A stretch of DNA of 51,798 nt from Verrucomicrobiales bacterium (GTDB lineage: Bacteria; Verrucomicrobiota; Verrucomicrobiia; Verrucomicrobiales; DEV007): positions 1 to 51,798 of the forward strand of contig JAHEDC010000001.1 of NCBI GenBank assembly GCA_024641425.1, read 5' to 3'. Below are positions 36,144 to 45,802 of this stretch, piece after piece (within the stretch, counting starts at the first letter, position 1; every line of letters starts with the position of its first letter). Under the pieces are notes generated by a model, which saw only the letters and a list, made by a program, of their open reading frames with translations, searched no databases and was not told the DNA's origin. The translations under genes were made by a program, and so were the position numbers.

Positions 36144-36866
36144 TCAATAGCCATGGAAGATCTTCTCGCGAAGAGATGCGGGCAGCATTCGGGCCACGGT
36201 TCCGGCAATTCCCGAGGGCACGAACCTGGCCGCGATCTCAAGCGGGCTCAGAGCCAATCCGCGGAGTTTGCTCCTGGCCTTGGCCAGACTGGACGCCGTC
36301 GGCTTCGCCGCGATCTTGCGGGCATGGAAGAGTCCATGGGGCGACACATCATGCAGTGTCGTCTCCCAGTTATCAAGAAGTCCCATGTACGGGACAAGCC
36401 ACTTGCCCTTGCGGAGTTTCGCGTCGTGCGCCATCAACTGGCTTCCCACCGGCATGAAAGGGTCGAGAAGTTCGAACTCGTCTATCTGCTCCCGCGGGTT
36501 GTTCCCGCCATCGAGAAAGGCGAAATCGATGACAAGGCCATCGCCTTGTTTCTTGATCCATTCGGGGATCACAATCTGGGAGAAACCGAAGAGGGGGGTG
36601 AAACGATCCGCCGCTTCCGGCGCGCTCGCGCGGATATTGGCGATCATCTGTTCGTAGATCCCCGGATCCGCCTCCACTCCCCAGAGGTGCCCGGTGCCGA
36701 GGCCCTGGATCGTACGCAGGATGTGGAGCGTGCTTCCTCCACCCAGCCAGGTTCCAACCTCGATGAGGGCGCGGGGCGGGGATTCGGCATTCTGAATGGC
36801 GGACACGAGGAGGCCACGCTCGGTGTCGTTGAGTTGACCAGGAGGGCTTGTTTCGGTAGGGTTCAT
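36144..36866 (-). CDS. Class I SAM-dependent methyltransferase (CmcI/Methyltransf_24-like)
   Basis: The 240-residue product has ALIEVGTWLGGGSTLHILR (SAM motif, about 38-56), HLWGVEADPGIYEQM and VIDFAFLDGGNNPREQIDEFELL, the pattern of Methyltransf_24 or cephalosporin-hydroxylase-like proteins found in cell-surface sugar loci. The ATG at 36866 is preferred over the longer frame to 36935, which starts in the divergent upstream region of the plus-strand GT4. Confidence 0.78.
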   Translation of the reverse strand: MNPTETSPPGQLNDTERGLLVSAIQNAESPPRALIEVGTWLGGGSTLHILRTIQGLGTGHLWGVEADPGIYEQMIANIRASAPEAADRFTPLFGFSQIVIPEWIKKQGDGLVIDFAFLDGGNNPREQIDEFELLDPFMPVGSQLMAHDAKLRKGKWLVPYMGLLDNWETTLHDVSPHGLFHARKIAAKPTASSLAKARSKLRGLALSPLEIAARFVPSGIAGTVARMLPASLREKIFHGY

Positions 36867-37069
36867 AATGGCGCGGAAGCTCGGGGAGAGTGAGAGGATG
36901 GATCGTTCGCTCGCCGGGGTTCCCGGCAGTGTCAATGAGATGGTGAAAATGCGCTGGTGGCAAGGGTCATGTGAGAGCTACCCCCTCTGATCCGCCGCTT
37001 GCGAACTCCCCTTTTGTCGTTACGATGGCCTCTCTCCGCCCCCCGCGCGCTCCACTGACTAAAGACTCC

Positions 37070-38233
37070 ATGCGAATCGCATTCCTCACCACCGACAACC
37101 GGGAGCATTGGAAGCGTTATGGCGAGACCCTCCCGATCATCCCCCCCTCCCAGGAGCCCCTGTTGGATGGTTTCTCCCGCATTCCTGGAATCGAGGTGCA
37201 CGTGATTTCGTGCGCGCGACAGGAGATGGAATCCCCGGCGAAACTGGGGGAGAACATCTACTTCCATAGTCTTCTCGTTCCGAAACTGGGATGGGGAAGG
37301 TCTCTTTTCCTGGGCTGCGCGCGGGCCGTGCGGCACAAGGTCAGGGAACTCGATGCCGATGTCGTGCACGGTCACGGAACCGAAAGGGATTGCGCGGTTT
37401 CGGCCGTTTTCTCTGGAAAGCCGAATGTGCTGACCCTTCACGGGAACATGCGCCGACTGGCTCGGATGTCTTCCGCCCGCCCGCTGAGTCCGCTGTGGGT
37501 ATCGGCCCGGCTCGAAGCGCTGGTTCTTCCTCGCACCGACGGGGTCATCTGCCTCAGCCGGCACACCCAGCGACTCGTCGAGGCAAACGCCCGTCGGACG
37601 TGGTTGCTGCCGAATGCCGTGGATCGCCGATATTTTTCGGTCCGATCCACCATTGGAACGGGAACGCCGGAACTTCTCTGCATCAGCAATGTGAATCCGC
37701 TCAAGAACCAATGCCATCTCATCGAGGTCGCCGACCGGCTGGTTGAGGAACATCCATTTCGGCTTCTCTTTCTCGGGAACGTAAGCCCCGATGACTACGG
37801 GGCGCGATTCATCGAGATGATTGAAGCCCGCTCCTGGTGCGAGCATCATGGGTACATCGGCCGCGACGAGCTCGGTTCCTTCCTCGCTCGCGCGTATCTG
37901 CTTGTGCATCCCTCGCTGGAAGATAACTGCCCCATGGCGATCCTCGAGGCGATGGCGGCTGGCGTTCCCGTAATCGCCAACCGCATCGGCGGGATTCCCG
38001 ACCTCGTGGAAGAGGGAGAAACGGGGTTTCTTTGCGATCAGGGGGACGGAAATGGCGATCTTCTGGAGCGGTCTCTGAAACGGTTGCTCGCATCCCGTGC
38101 GGAAAGGGACTCACTGGCACGAACGGCGGCGGTGAGGGCGACGGAGAAATTCCACCCGGAGGTCATTGCCAGAAAATGTGTAGCCATTTATCGCGAGACC
38201 CTGGAACGCCACGGCGTGAAACGCGGACACTGA
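37070..38233 (+). CDS. GT4-family glycosyltransferase on the opposite strand of the locus
   Basis: The 387-residue product begins MRIAFLTTDNREHWKRYG and has HGHGTERDCAVSAVF, NVLTLHGNMRRLARM and the donor-site block HPSLEDNCPMAILEAMAAGVPVIANRIGGIPDLVEEGETGF. It is a full-length GT4. It is the only plus-strand gene inside the 27-kb minus-strand locus, divergent from the methyltransferase at 36144 and convergent with gmd at 38277, so it splits the cluster into two transcription units or is read from its own promoter. Confidence 0.92.
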   Translation: MRIAFLTTDNREHWKRYGETLPIIPPSQEPLLDGFSRIPGIEVHVISCARQEMESPAKLGENIYFHSLLVPKLGWGRSLFLGCARAVRHKVRELDADVVHGHGTERDCAVSAVFSGKPNVLTLHGNMRRLARMSSARPLSPLWVSARLEALVLPRTDGVICLSRHTQRLVEANARRTWLLPNAVDRRYFSVRSTIGTGTPELLCISNVNPLKNQCHLIEVADRLVEEHPFRLLFLGNVSPDDYGARFIEMIEARSWCEHHGYIGRDELGSFLARAYLLVHPSLEDNCPMAILEAMAAGVPVIANRIGGIPDLVEEGETGFLCDQGDGNGDLLERSLKRLLASRAERDSLARTAAVRATEKFHPEVIARKCVAIYRETLERHGVKRGH

Positions 38234-38276
38234 GGCCCTCGTTCCGGGAGGCAGCGCGCCCTCGAGGTGGTTTGGT

Positions 38277-39332
38277 TCAGACTTCCGTAACGGAGCCTCC
38301 ATCGCGCACCGTCCGGAGATCCGCCGTGGCCATCAACTGGACTAGACCCTCGAAGTCCATCGTCGGAACCCAACCGAGGTGCTGGCGTGCTTTGGCCGCG
38401 TTTCCGACCAGGCGGGTCGATTCCAGCGGCCGGTAGTATCTTTCGTTCACGGAAACCAGGGTTTTTCCACTTTTGCGATCCACACCGGTCTCACCCACCC
38501 CTTCCCCTCGCCACTCGATCTCGTATTCCGCCACGCGGGCGGCCTTCTCGATGAAATCCCGGACTGTGTGCGCCTTGCCGGTCGCGACCACATAGTCGTC
38601 GGCCATCTCACACTGGAGCATCCTCCACATGGCATCGACGTAGTCGCCGGCATAACCCCAGTCCCTCGTCGCGTCGAGATTGCCAAGGCTGAGCACTTCC
38701 TGGAAGCCATAGCGAATACGCGCCAAGCCGAGGGTGATCTTTCGAGTGACAAAGTTCTCGCCCCGTCGCGGAGACTCGTGGTTGAAAAGGATGCCGTTGC
38801 AGCCGTGCATCCCGTAGGCATCCCGATAATTCTTTACGATTGAGAATCCGAACTGCTTGCTGACGGCGTACGGCGAAGCGGGATTGAACGCCGTGGTCTC
38901 ATCCTGTGGACTGCTGTCGGCCGCCCCGAAGAGTTCCGAACTGGAAGCCTGGTAGAAACGGACCGGAATCCCATTGGTCCTGAAAACCTCCAGGAGCCGG
39001 AGCACGCCCACCGCGTTCACGTCGGTTGTGTATTCCGGTTGCTCGAAGGAGACGGCCACATGGGCCTGCGCGGCGAGATTGTAAACCTCATCCGGGCGGA
39101 CCTTCAAAAGGATGCGGGTAAGGCTCCCGGCATCACTCATGTCGGCATAGTGCAGGTCGTAGGTCAACGCCCGTCGCTGCGCTTCCTCGCGGATCCTTTC
39201 GATGCGTCCGCGGCTCAGAGTAGAGGTCCGCCGGGCAATGCCATGCACATGGTAGCCCTTCGAGAGCAACAATTCCGACAGATAGGAACCGTCTTGTCCC
39301 GTAATCCCGGTGATGAGGGCTGTCCTACTCAA
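38277..39332 (-). CDS. gmd: GDP-mannose 4,6-dehydratase (second copy)
   Basis: Makes GDP-4-keto-6-deoxymannose from GDP-mannose. The 351-residue product has [48 protein letters not shown] (catalytic Tyr and Lys), [16 protein letters not shown] and GNLDATRDWGYAGDYVDAMW. The start codon is TTG with no nearby ATG. The 45803 gene is a second, clearly different Gmd. The 4-keto product can go to fucose (Fcl) or to rhamnose/perosamine routes. Confidence 0.93.
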   Translation of the reverse strand: MSRTALITGITGQDGSYLSELLLSKGYHVHGIARRTSTLSRGRIERIREEAQRRALTYDLHYADMSDAGSLTRILLKVRPDEVYNLAAQAHVAVSFEQPEYTTDVNAVGVLRLLEVFRTNGIPVRFYQASSSELFGAADSSPQDETTAFNPASPYAVSKQFGFSIVKNYRDAYGMHGCNGILFNHESPRRGENFVTRKITLGLARIRYGFQEVLSLGNLDATRDWGYAGDYVDAMWRMLQCEMADDYVVATGKAHTVRDFIEKAARVAEYEIEWRGEGVGETGVDRKSGKTLVSVNERYYRPLESTRLVGNAAKARQHLGWVPTMDFEGLVQLMATADLRTVRDGGSVTEV

Positions 39333-39345
39333 GGGTGATGGGATC

Positions 39346-40947
39346 TTATCCCCGAGGCCTTATCGGGCGGAGGGGCGTTTTCCTTCCATCGGCGGTGCCG
39401 GGGGGAGCATCCGGAGTGGGGAGGACCTCCGGCACCACTGGCGCGGGCTCGGCCCCCTTCGAGGCCCTCATGCTGTTCCGGAGCATGTTGATCATGCCCA
39501 CCGCGAAAAGCGTATTCGGAAGATCCGCGTCAAACGCCCCGAAAATGGCGACAAAAAACAAAGGATACCCGATCCAACTGACCCCGAAGAAAATCGACGG
39601 TGCCATGAAAGGCGTCCCGCGGGCACTCTTCATCGTCCGAAAGGCCACCACGGCCAGACTGATCGCGAGGGTGAGATAGATGATCAGCCCGATGACCCCA
39701 ACGAATCGGATGGACGAGATGGGGCCGCTGTGGAACCCCCCCACCAGCTGCATGTGCTCGTGATGCGTCTCGTAGAATTCCCCGGCGTCGCCGCCGACTC
39801 GCGCGCGCTGGAGCAAGTTGATCTCCCGACTCTTGAAGCCGAATCCGTCGCCCATCACCTTGTTCGAGATCACCTTGTCCGTCATCAGGGCGTCCTTCCA
39901 CATCTCGAAGCGCCATTCCGACGACCCCTTGGCATCCCGCACGGCGAGGTCATTCCAGTTCCCTGGCAGGAATGACACCGCGCGCTGCACCGGGAGGGGC
40001 AATGGCACGATCTCATTGACGGCAACGAGCCCGACATAGCCTACAATCCCGATCATCGTCGCAACCATCACCGCCTTCGCCCGGCCCCAGATATAGGTGG
40101 CGATGAGGAATAGCATGGCGACCTGCACCACGATGTTCCGGAATCCGGAGACGAGAATACCCGCAAGCGCCAGTAGGAAGGCGCTACATCGAATCACGTT
40201 CATCGGATTCAGGCACCGCAGGGGAGGAGCCGTGGAATAGAGGTAAGTGAGGAGGAACACCCCGAATTGCGCATAGTGCGACACGCGACCGACATCGTTG
40301 GGATCGACCACCGCTCCGAGGGCACTCAGGTCCGGAGCCCAGTCCGAGTAAAGGTAGATGAGCTTGAAACCGAGCGACGTGTAGACGGACAGAATGCGCC
40401 CGACGGCGAGGACGAAGGCCGAGACCAGAACGTACTTGCAAAGGAGCCGCGCCCTGCCCGCGTCAATCATCTGGTTCGAGACGATGATGTAGGCAATGAG
40501 GGCCATGCCGATCTCGAAGTAGGGCCGTGCGCCTACGGATTCCGAGGCCATCGAGGCCAAACCCACCGGATTCAAGGCGAAGACCACGCCGATGTGCGCC
40601 ATCATCAAGACGACGAGTGCGTCGAGCAACCCTGGTTTCATCCGCCACTTGAAGCCCCCCAACGGAGTCGAAATCACCGTCACGACCACCACGAAGATCG
40701 TGACCATGTTCCGAATGGAGAAGGGAACCCGTAACAACAGCATATTGCCGGTCCAGAACCAGAAGACGGGGAGCAGAATCCACGAATGGCTTCCTAGTTT
40801 CAGGGCCACACCGATGGCGAGGCCTGTTCCGATCACCGTGACCGCGGTTGCCGGGTCGTCGGATCCGATCGAATTGCCAACGATAATGGCAAGGATGCAG
40901 CCGAAGACGACGAGGGCGACCGAGGCGATTTGGTTGCTATTCTGCAT
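39346..40947 (-). CDS. Polysaccharide polymerase / O-antigen ligase-like membrane protein (Wzy candidate)
   Basis: The 533-residue protein is strongly hydrophobic with about 11-12 membrane spans and a large outer loop near residues 320-410 (FKSREINLLQRARVGGDAGEFYETHHEHMQ, then SIRFVGVIGLIIYLTLAISLAV), as in O-antigen ligase or Wzy proteins. Sequence identity in this class is low, so polymerase versus ligase cannot be decided. It lies 13 bases from gmd in the same direction. Its Pro-rich, basic C-terminus is unlike the membrane part. Confidence 0.78.
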   Translation of the reverse strand: MQNSNQIASVALVVFGCILAIIVGNSIGSDDPATAVTVIGTGLAIGVALKLGSHSWILLPVFWFWTGNMLLLRVPFSIRNMVTIFVVVVTVISTPLGGFKWRMKPGLLDALVVLMMAHIGVVFALNPVGLASMASESVGARPYFEIGMALIAYIIVSNQMIDAGRARLLCKYVLVSAFVLAVGRILSVYTSLGFKLIYLYSDWAPDLSALGAVVDPNDVGRVSHYAQFGVFLLTYLYSTAPPLRCLNPMNVIRCSAFLLALAGILVSGFRNIVVQVAMLFLIATYIWGRAKAVMVATMIGIVGYVGLVAVNEIVPLPLPVQRAVSFLPGNWNDLAVRDAKGSSEWRFEMWKDALMTDKVISNKVMGDGFGFKSREINLLQRARVGGDAGEFYETHHEHMQLVGGFHSGPISSIRFVGVIGLIIYLTLAISLAVVAFRTMKSARGTPFMAPSIFFGVSWIGYPLFFVAIFGAFDADLPNTLFAVGMINMLRNSMRASKGAEPAPVVPEVLPTPDAPPGTADGRKTPLRPIRPRG

Positions 40948-41120
40948 GGGATCCCTGTTGAGCTAGGATGGGGTCTCTCGGATCCGCGTCGCTTTTCGGG
41001 AGAAGGTTTCCGGGAGAGGGCCGCATAAGTAACTTCCGTGAGGCCTGCGGGCAAGTTAAGAAATCCGGAACTCCAGCGCACCCGAGAGGGGGCCGGCATG
41101 AGGGCGCACCTGCATTCCCT

Positions 41121-42290
41121 CTAAGGTGTGGTGGAAACCCGTTTCCCGAGCAGGTCGATCCAGGTCCTGGCAATCTGTCCGGGTTCGAATTCCGATTCCC
41201 AAAGTCGTCTTCCCGCGACGCCGAGACGAGCCCGAAGTTCGGGCTCTCGCATCGTCCGCAAAGCGCTTGCCAAGGCATCGCGGGAAGCGTCGACAACGAT
41301 CCCGCCTGCCAGTTCCTCCACCACTCCGACCCGGGTGCAGATCCAAGGTTTGCCCGCCGATGCCGCCTCCAGCAAGAACAAGGGCTGCATCTCATAGCGC
41401 GAGGAAAGCAGCGCGACATCGCATGCCATGATCGCGTCCTCCACTTCGTCCCGGGGCAGTCCGTGCAGAATGAGCAGTGAACCGGAACGCAGCGCGTCGG
41501 GAAACTGCCGCCGCAGTCCCTCCATGTATTCGTTGGAAGAACCTCCGATCATCGCCAGCACCGCACCGGGAATCGCCGCCTCGAGGAACGCTTCAGCGGC
41601 CAGACTCTGGTTTTTCGTCCTGCTATAGTTCGCCACGATCAGGAAAAGCAGCTTGCCTTCAAGAGCGTGCCGGGCCTTGAACACCTCTCCCGAGCCCTTG
41701 ACGGCAGGGACCGCGTTCGGAATGCGCGACACGATCGAGGGCGCAAACAGACGGCAGAGCCACCGGTCGAAAGCCCTCGCGTAGCTCGCTTTTTTTCCAA
41801 GGACGACCAAGGCATCGATTTTTCGGAGGAGCAGAGGCATCCTAAACAGAAAAGGAAGGTAGCCGGCCCATTGGAACAGGCCGAAAGGAGGGCGACGGTT
41901 CCAGGGCACCAGATGATAGCCGAATCCGTGTCCGACGAAAACCTTGGGCACCCCGAACGCTTGCCAGCGCGAAAGCAGGTAGGCCAGCGGCCATCCGTAC
42001 CAGCTCTGCAGGACGCAGACATCCGGCGCCGGCGCCTTGTTGAAATAGGCATCCAACTCCTTCACTTCGCCTTCCAGCGGGCTGCGCACGCTCACGTTCC
42101 CGCGAATGTCGAATCGCCGCACCCTGATGCCGTCCAATTCTTCCTCGCTAGCCTGCCCTTCCCCCCGGGTGGTGACCAGCGTAACGTCCCACCCGCCGTC
42201 CCGCGCCGCCGCCGCCATCCGGCTGGTCGCGATCGCGACCCCATCGAGATTGGGCAGATAGGTGAATGAGAGAATGAGGAGCCTTTTCAT
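41121..42290 (-). CDS. GT4-family glycosyltransferase
   Basis: The 389-residue GT-B enzyme begins MKRLLILSFTYLPNLDGVAIATSRM and ends the donor-site region with LLSSRYEMQPLFLLEAASAGKPWICT. Its ATG at 42290 overlaps the TGA of the preceding methyltransferase (ATGA), so the genes are probably translationally coupled. The 173 bases to the polymerase (40948-41120) contain nothing I recognise. Confidence 0.9.
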   Translation of the reverse strand: MKRLLILSFTYLPNLDGVAIATSRMAAAARDGGWDVTLVTTRGEGQASEEELDGIRVRRFDIRGNVSVRSPLEGEVKELDAYFNKAPAPDVCVLQSWYGWPLAYLLSRWQAFGVPKVFVGHGFGYHLVPWNRRPPFGLFQWAGYLPFLFRMPLLLRKIDALVVLGKKASYARAFDRWLCRLFAPSIVSRIPNAVPAVKGSGEVFKARHALEGKLLFLIVANYSRTKNQSLAAEAFLEAAIPGAVLAMIGGSSNEYMEGLRRQFPDALRSGSLLILHGLPRDEVEDAIMACDVALLSSRYEMQPLFLLEAASAGKPWICTRVGVVEELAGGIVVDASRDALASALRTMREPELRARLGVAGRRLWESEFEPGQIARTWIDLLGKRVSTTP

Positions 42291-43225
42291 TCCCGCGCTT
42301 TTCGGAACATCGCCCAATGAGAATGCCCCCGCTTCAAATGCAGGCGGTCTCCGCCCAACGCTCGGAAGGCCTTGGCCAATATCTTGATCGCAGTGAGCCG
42401 AGCGGATGACGCGGACAGTCCCAAGGCCGCACGGGTCTCGAAATCAAGGCTCGCGTAATGGCGGATTTCCGCACCGGTCAGCCCGTCCGCTCCATAGAGT
42501 TCCATTTCCATCCCGCACGCCACCCCCAATCGAATAAGGTCGGAACGACGCCAACGACTGATGTGGTGCGGCGGCCACTGGTAGGGGCTGAAATTCGCCA
42601 GGCCGGGTACTCCACACTCGTTCGGAACCGCGACGAAGATCCGCCCCCCCTTTTCCAGCATGTCCCGCGCCTTGGAAATCACGGAGATCGGGGCGGGCAC
42701 GTGTTCGATGACCTGGAAGAGCGCGATGAAGTCGAACTTGCCGCTGGCAACCGGGACGTCATCGAGATAGCCCACCACAATTTCGTGGCCCCTGGCGCGC
42801 GCCGCCTCGACGGCCGGACGATTCAATTCCGTTCCAAAGGTTTCGCACCCGTTCGCCTTCGCCAGGTCGAGGAACGCTCCCCGTCCGCAGCCGACATCCA
42901 GGATTCTCCGAAAACCTCGCTCGCTCGCGACTCGGGCCGCGACACGGAACTCCTCTTTGTCTCCATTGTAATAGGTGGGGTCTTCCAGGGCCTCGTAGAA
43001 GGCGCCGGAGCCCGCCGTGTCGGGGGGAAAGGCTCGGAATCCACAGGACTGGCAGGCCCGCAGCGCGACCGCCTCCGATCCCAACTCGCGCTCCAGCAGG
43101 GATTCCAGTCCTTCGCGCCCGCAGACGGACCAAAGGCGGGCCAGCGCCGCGGAGGTCAGTTCGGCAACGACCGACGACTCGTGCGAGCCGCACAAAAGGC
43201 AATGGTAGGGGTCTCGGCGCATCAT
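42287..43225 (-). CDS. SAM-dependent methyltransferase with N-terminal zinc-finger-like region
   Basis: The 312-residue product begins MMRRDPYHCLLCGSHESS and has a second Cys pair (ACQSCGF), which together may bind zinc. The SAM domain follows with RILDVGCGRGAFLDLAKANG and FIALFQVIEHVPAPISV. This is the pattern of sugar C- or O-methyltransferases in surface-sugar loci. The ATG at 43225 overlaps the TGA of wzx; ATG 43222 is an alternative. A further upstream frame to 43273 is inside wzx. Confidence 0.87.
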   Translation of the reverse strand: MMRRDPYHCLLCGSHESSVVAELTSAALARLWSVCGREGLESLLERELGSEAVALRACQSCGFRAFPPDTAGSGAFYEALEDPTYYNGDKEEFRVAARVASERGFRRILDVGCGRGAFLDLAKANGCETFGTELNRPAVEAARARGHEIVVGYLDDVPVASGKFDFIALFQVIEHVPAPISVISKARDMLEKGGRIFVAVPNECGVPGLANFSPYQWPPHHISRWRRSDLIRLGVACGMEMELYGADGLTGAEIRHYASLDFETRAALGLSASSARLTAIKILAKAFRALGGDRLHLKRGHSHWAMFRKARE

Positions 43226-44766
43226 TTCCTCTCCTGGTTGGCGGTCGCCTCGACTCCTCGTTTTGGAAGCCATGCCAGGAACCCCCCAAGGGCCTGCGCC
43301 CGGACTTCCCTGTCGGTGGCAACGACAAGTATGACAAGGGATCCCACCGCGCTCAGCCCGAGACTCACCGTGAGATCAATCCATTCACCCGACCACCGAA
43401 CGCTTTCCCTGACCACGAGGATCAGCGCAATCAGGCACGTTCCCAGCGAGAGGGGTACCTTCCAGGATTCCCAAAGCACCCGCAGGCTCCTTCCCCGGCG
43501 GCGAAAGTAGTGTGGAAACACGCAGAGGGCCGCGAGCACGTTCGCGCCGAACATCGCCGCGGGAACCGATGTGCGCCCGATAGGCCCGTGCAGCAGAGCG
43601 AGGAGCAGCACGAAGAACAACACTTCGAGCATTGGAGCGAACCGGATGATCCGAACCGCTTTCTCGGTGTAGGCGTAAGTATTGATGCAGCGGAAAATCC
43701 CACTGCTGGCAAGCCAGAGTCCGAGGAACAGGTTATCGAGGTGATCCCAATGGAGCACGCCCTTGGTCCAGAGGGCGAGGAAGGCCGGATTTCCAGCGAC
43801 GACGAAGGCGCCGAAAATGACCGATGCCGTGGCCGTGACGTTGAGGAGCTGTGAAAATCGCCGCTCCAGCGCTTCGTGCTCTCCTTTGAACTGAAGCGTC
43901 GATAGAGGGACGATCGCGAGTTCGGTCAACTTGCTTCCGATGGCCACCGCGAGCATCGTCATCTTCATGGCCCCCGAAAAGTCGGCCACGTCGCCGAGGC
44001 CGAACATCCGCGTCAGCACGAGGAGAGGAAGCAGACCCAGCACCTGGGCTCCGAGCAGCCAGATGAAGCCATCTTTGGCGAATGAGGTCATCTCCCGGAG
44101 TTTCGTCCGATCAAAGTGCCCGCGAATCTTCGGGAAGAGGTTCCGCCTTACGAGCACCACGAACAGGAACAGCCCCGAGGACAGAACGCCGAATCCGCCG
44201 GCGATGAGGAAGCTGTAGACTCCCACTCCGGCCCGCAGGGCGATCAAGAGGGCGGCCATCGAGACCAGCGAGGAGACCACGGTGCCGAACGCTATCATAT
44301 GCTGGAGGTTCGCCGCCAGAAGCGGCGAGGCGATGCCCCGCGCAACGAAGGATACGAGAAGGACGCCGCCTTGTCCGATGAGGAGGTTGCGGAATTCCAC
44401 CTGCCGAAGCGGGTTCGCGTCGGCAAGGAGTCCCGACGCGAGAAAACCCATGGCCGCCGACGCCAGAAGCATCAGGACTCCCATCGCCGCGAAGAGGGTC
44501 ACCCCGATCCTGAATCCGTCCGCGAACGATTGCTCGTCACGGTGGCGGTAATCGATGATGAAGCGGGAGAGGGTGCCCGACAGTCCGAAATCCATCAGGC
44601 TCAAATAAAGGGCGATCTGGACGACAAGGTTCCATACGCCAAACTGCTCTTTGGAGAGATAATCAACCGACCACCGGATCGCGAACAGGGAATACAGCGT
44701 CGCGCTCGCCAGCGCGACGTAGTTCGCCACGAGGGCCTGTACATACCGCAAGCGGTTGGTTGCCAT
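43222..44766 (-). CDS. Polysaccharide flippase, Wzx/MATE-like
   Basis: The 514-residue protein has about 14 hydrophobic spans, starting VALASATLYSLFAIRWSVDYLS, with FGLSGTLSRFIIDYRH, in the Wzx/MOP superfamily. It would move the lipid-linked oligosaccharide across the inner membrane. Its stop overlaps the methyltransferase start. No Wza, Wzc or initiating transferase is near it. Confidence 0.88.
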   Translation of the reverse strand: MATNRLRYVQALVANYVALASATLYSLFAIRWSVDYLSKEQFGVWNLVVQIALYLSLMDFGLSGTLSRFIIDYRHRDEQSFADGFRIGVTLFAAMGVLMLLASAAMGFLASGLLADANPLRQVEFRNLLIGQGGVLLVSFVARGIASPLLAANLQHMIAFGTVVSSLVSMAALLIALRAGVGVYSFLIAGGFGVLSSGLFLFVVLVRRNLFPKIRGHFDRTKLREMTSFAKDGFIWLLGAQVLGLLPLLVLTRMFGLGDVADFSGAMKMTMLAVAIGSKLTELAIVPLSTLQFKGEHEALERRFSQLLNVTATASVIFGAFVVAGNPAFLALWTKGVLHWDHLDNLFLGLWLASSGIFRCINTYAYTEKAVRIIRFAPMLEVLFFVLLLALLHGPIGRTSVPAAMFGANVLAALCVFPHYFRRRGRSLRVLWESWKVPLSLGTCLIALILVVRESVRWSGEWIDLTVSLGLSAVGSLVILVVATDREVRAQALGGFLAWLPKRGVEATANQERK

Positions 44767-44825
44767 TGAGATAGCCTGATTTCAGCTTCCGTGCCGTTTC
44801 CTTCGGCGACGGAGCTTCGTTTGCG

Positions 44826-45779
44826 TCAGTTTCGCACGCGCCCGTCCCCTCGGTCGAGGAGGCGCCGGAAATCGGCGTAAGCGTCCGCGAGTCCCTCCTC
44901 CAGCCCGACGAGGGGCCGCCAGCCAAGGGCCCGAATCCGCCCATCGTCCAAGAGCTTTCTGGGAGTGCCGTCGGGTTTCGAGGGATCGGTGCGGATTTCG
45001 CCCTTGAAACCGACGACGCGGGCGATCATTCCTGCCAATTCGAGGATGGGAATATCCTCGCCGGTACCCACGTTGACCCAGTCCGGCGGATTCGCCAGCG
45101 CGAGTAGTCTCAGGCAGGCATCGGCGAGATCGTCCACGTGAAGGATCTCGCGGCGAGGCGTTCCAGTGCCCCAGACGACCGTCTCGGCGGCACCCGATGC
45201 CTTGGCCTCGTGGAAACGACGGATAAGGGCGGGAATAACATGGGAATTCTCGGGGTGGTAGTTGTCGCCGGGACCGTAGAGGTTTGTCGGCATGGCCGAG
45301 TGGTAGGTAACCCCATACTGCTTCCGGTAGTACTGGCAAAGCTTGAGACCGGCGATTTTCGCCACGGCATAGGCTTCGTTGGTAGCTTCCAGGGGGCCGG
45401 AGAGAAGGCAGTTCTCGGGTATCGGCTGTGGCGCGGCCTTCGGGTAGATGCAGGAACTGCCGAGGAAGAGAAGCCGCTCGACACCCGCCTGGAAGGCGGC
45501 ATGGATGCAGTTGGCGGCTATCATGAGGTTCTCGTAGATGAATTCCGCGGGATACGTGCTATTGGCGTGGATTCCTCCGACCCTGGCTGCCGCGATGATC
45601 GCGATGGCTGGCTTTTCCCGTTCGAAATAGTCCCTCACCTGGGCCTGTTCGGTGAGATCCACACGGGAACGGTCCTCGGTGAGGACGTTCGGGAAACCCT
45701 CGGACTTGAACCGCCGGACGAGCGCGCTTCCGACCATTCCTCGATGTCCGGCGATGAATATCCTGTCGTCTGCTTTCAT
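44826..45779 (-). CDS. fcl: GDP-L-fucose synthase
   Basis: The 317-residue SDR converts GDP-4-keto-6-deoxymannose to GDP-L-fucose (epimerase and reductase). It has [79 protein letters not shown] and [13 protein letters not shown]. It is adjacent to gmd (45803), giving the standard fucose pair. wzx follows 59 bases downstream. Confidence 0.95.
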   Translation of the reverse strand: MKADDRIFIAGHRGMVGSALVRRFKSEGFPNVLTEDRSRVDLTEQAQVRDYFEREKPAIAIIAAARVGGIHANSTYPAEFIYENLMIAANCIHAAFQAGVERLLFLGSSCIYPKAAPQPIPENCLLSGPLEATNEAYAVAKIAGLKLCQYYRKQYGVTYHSAMPTNLYGPGDNYHPENSHVIPALIRRFHEAKASGAAETVVWGTGTPRREILHVDDLADACLRLLALANPPDWVNVGTGEDIPILELAGMIARVVGFKGEIRTDPSKPDGTPRKLLDDGRIRALGWRPLVGLEEGLADAYADFRRLLDRGDGRVRN

Positions 45780-45802
45780 TCGAAGCGTGCCACTCCTGGC
45801 GC

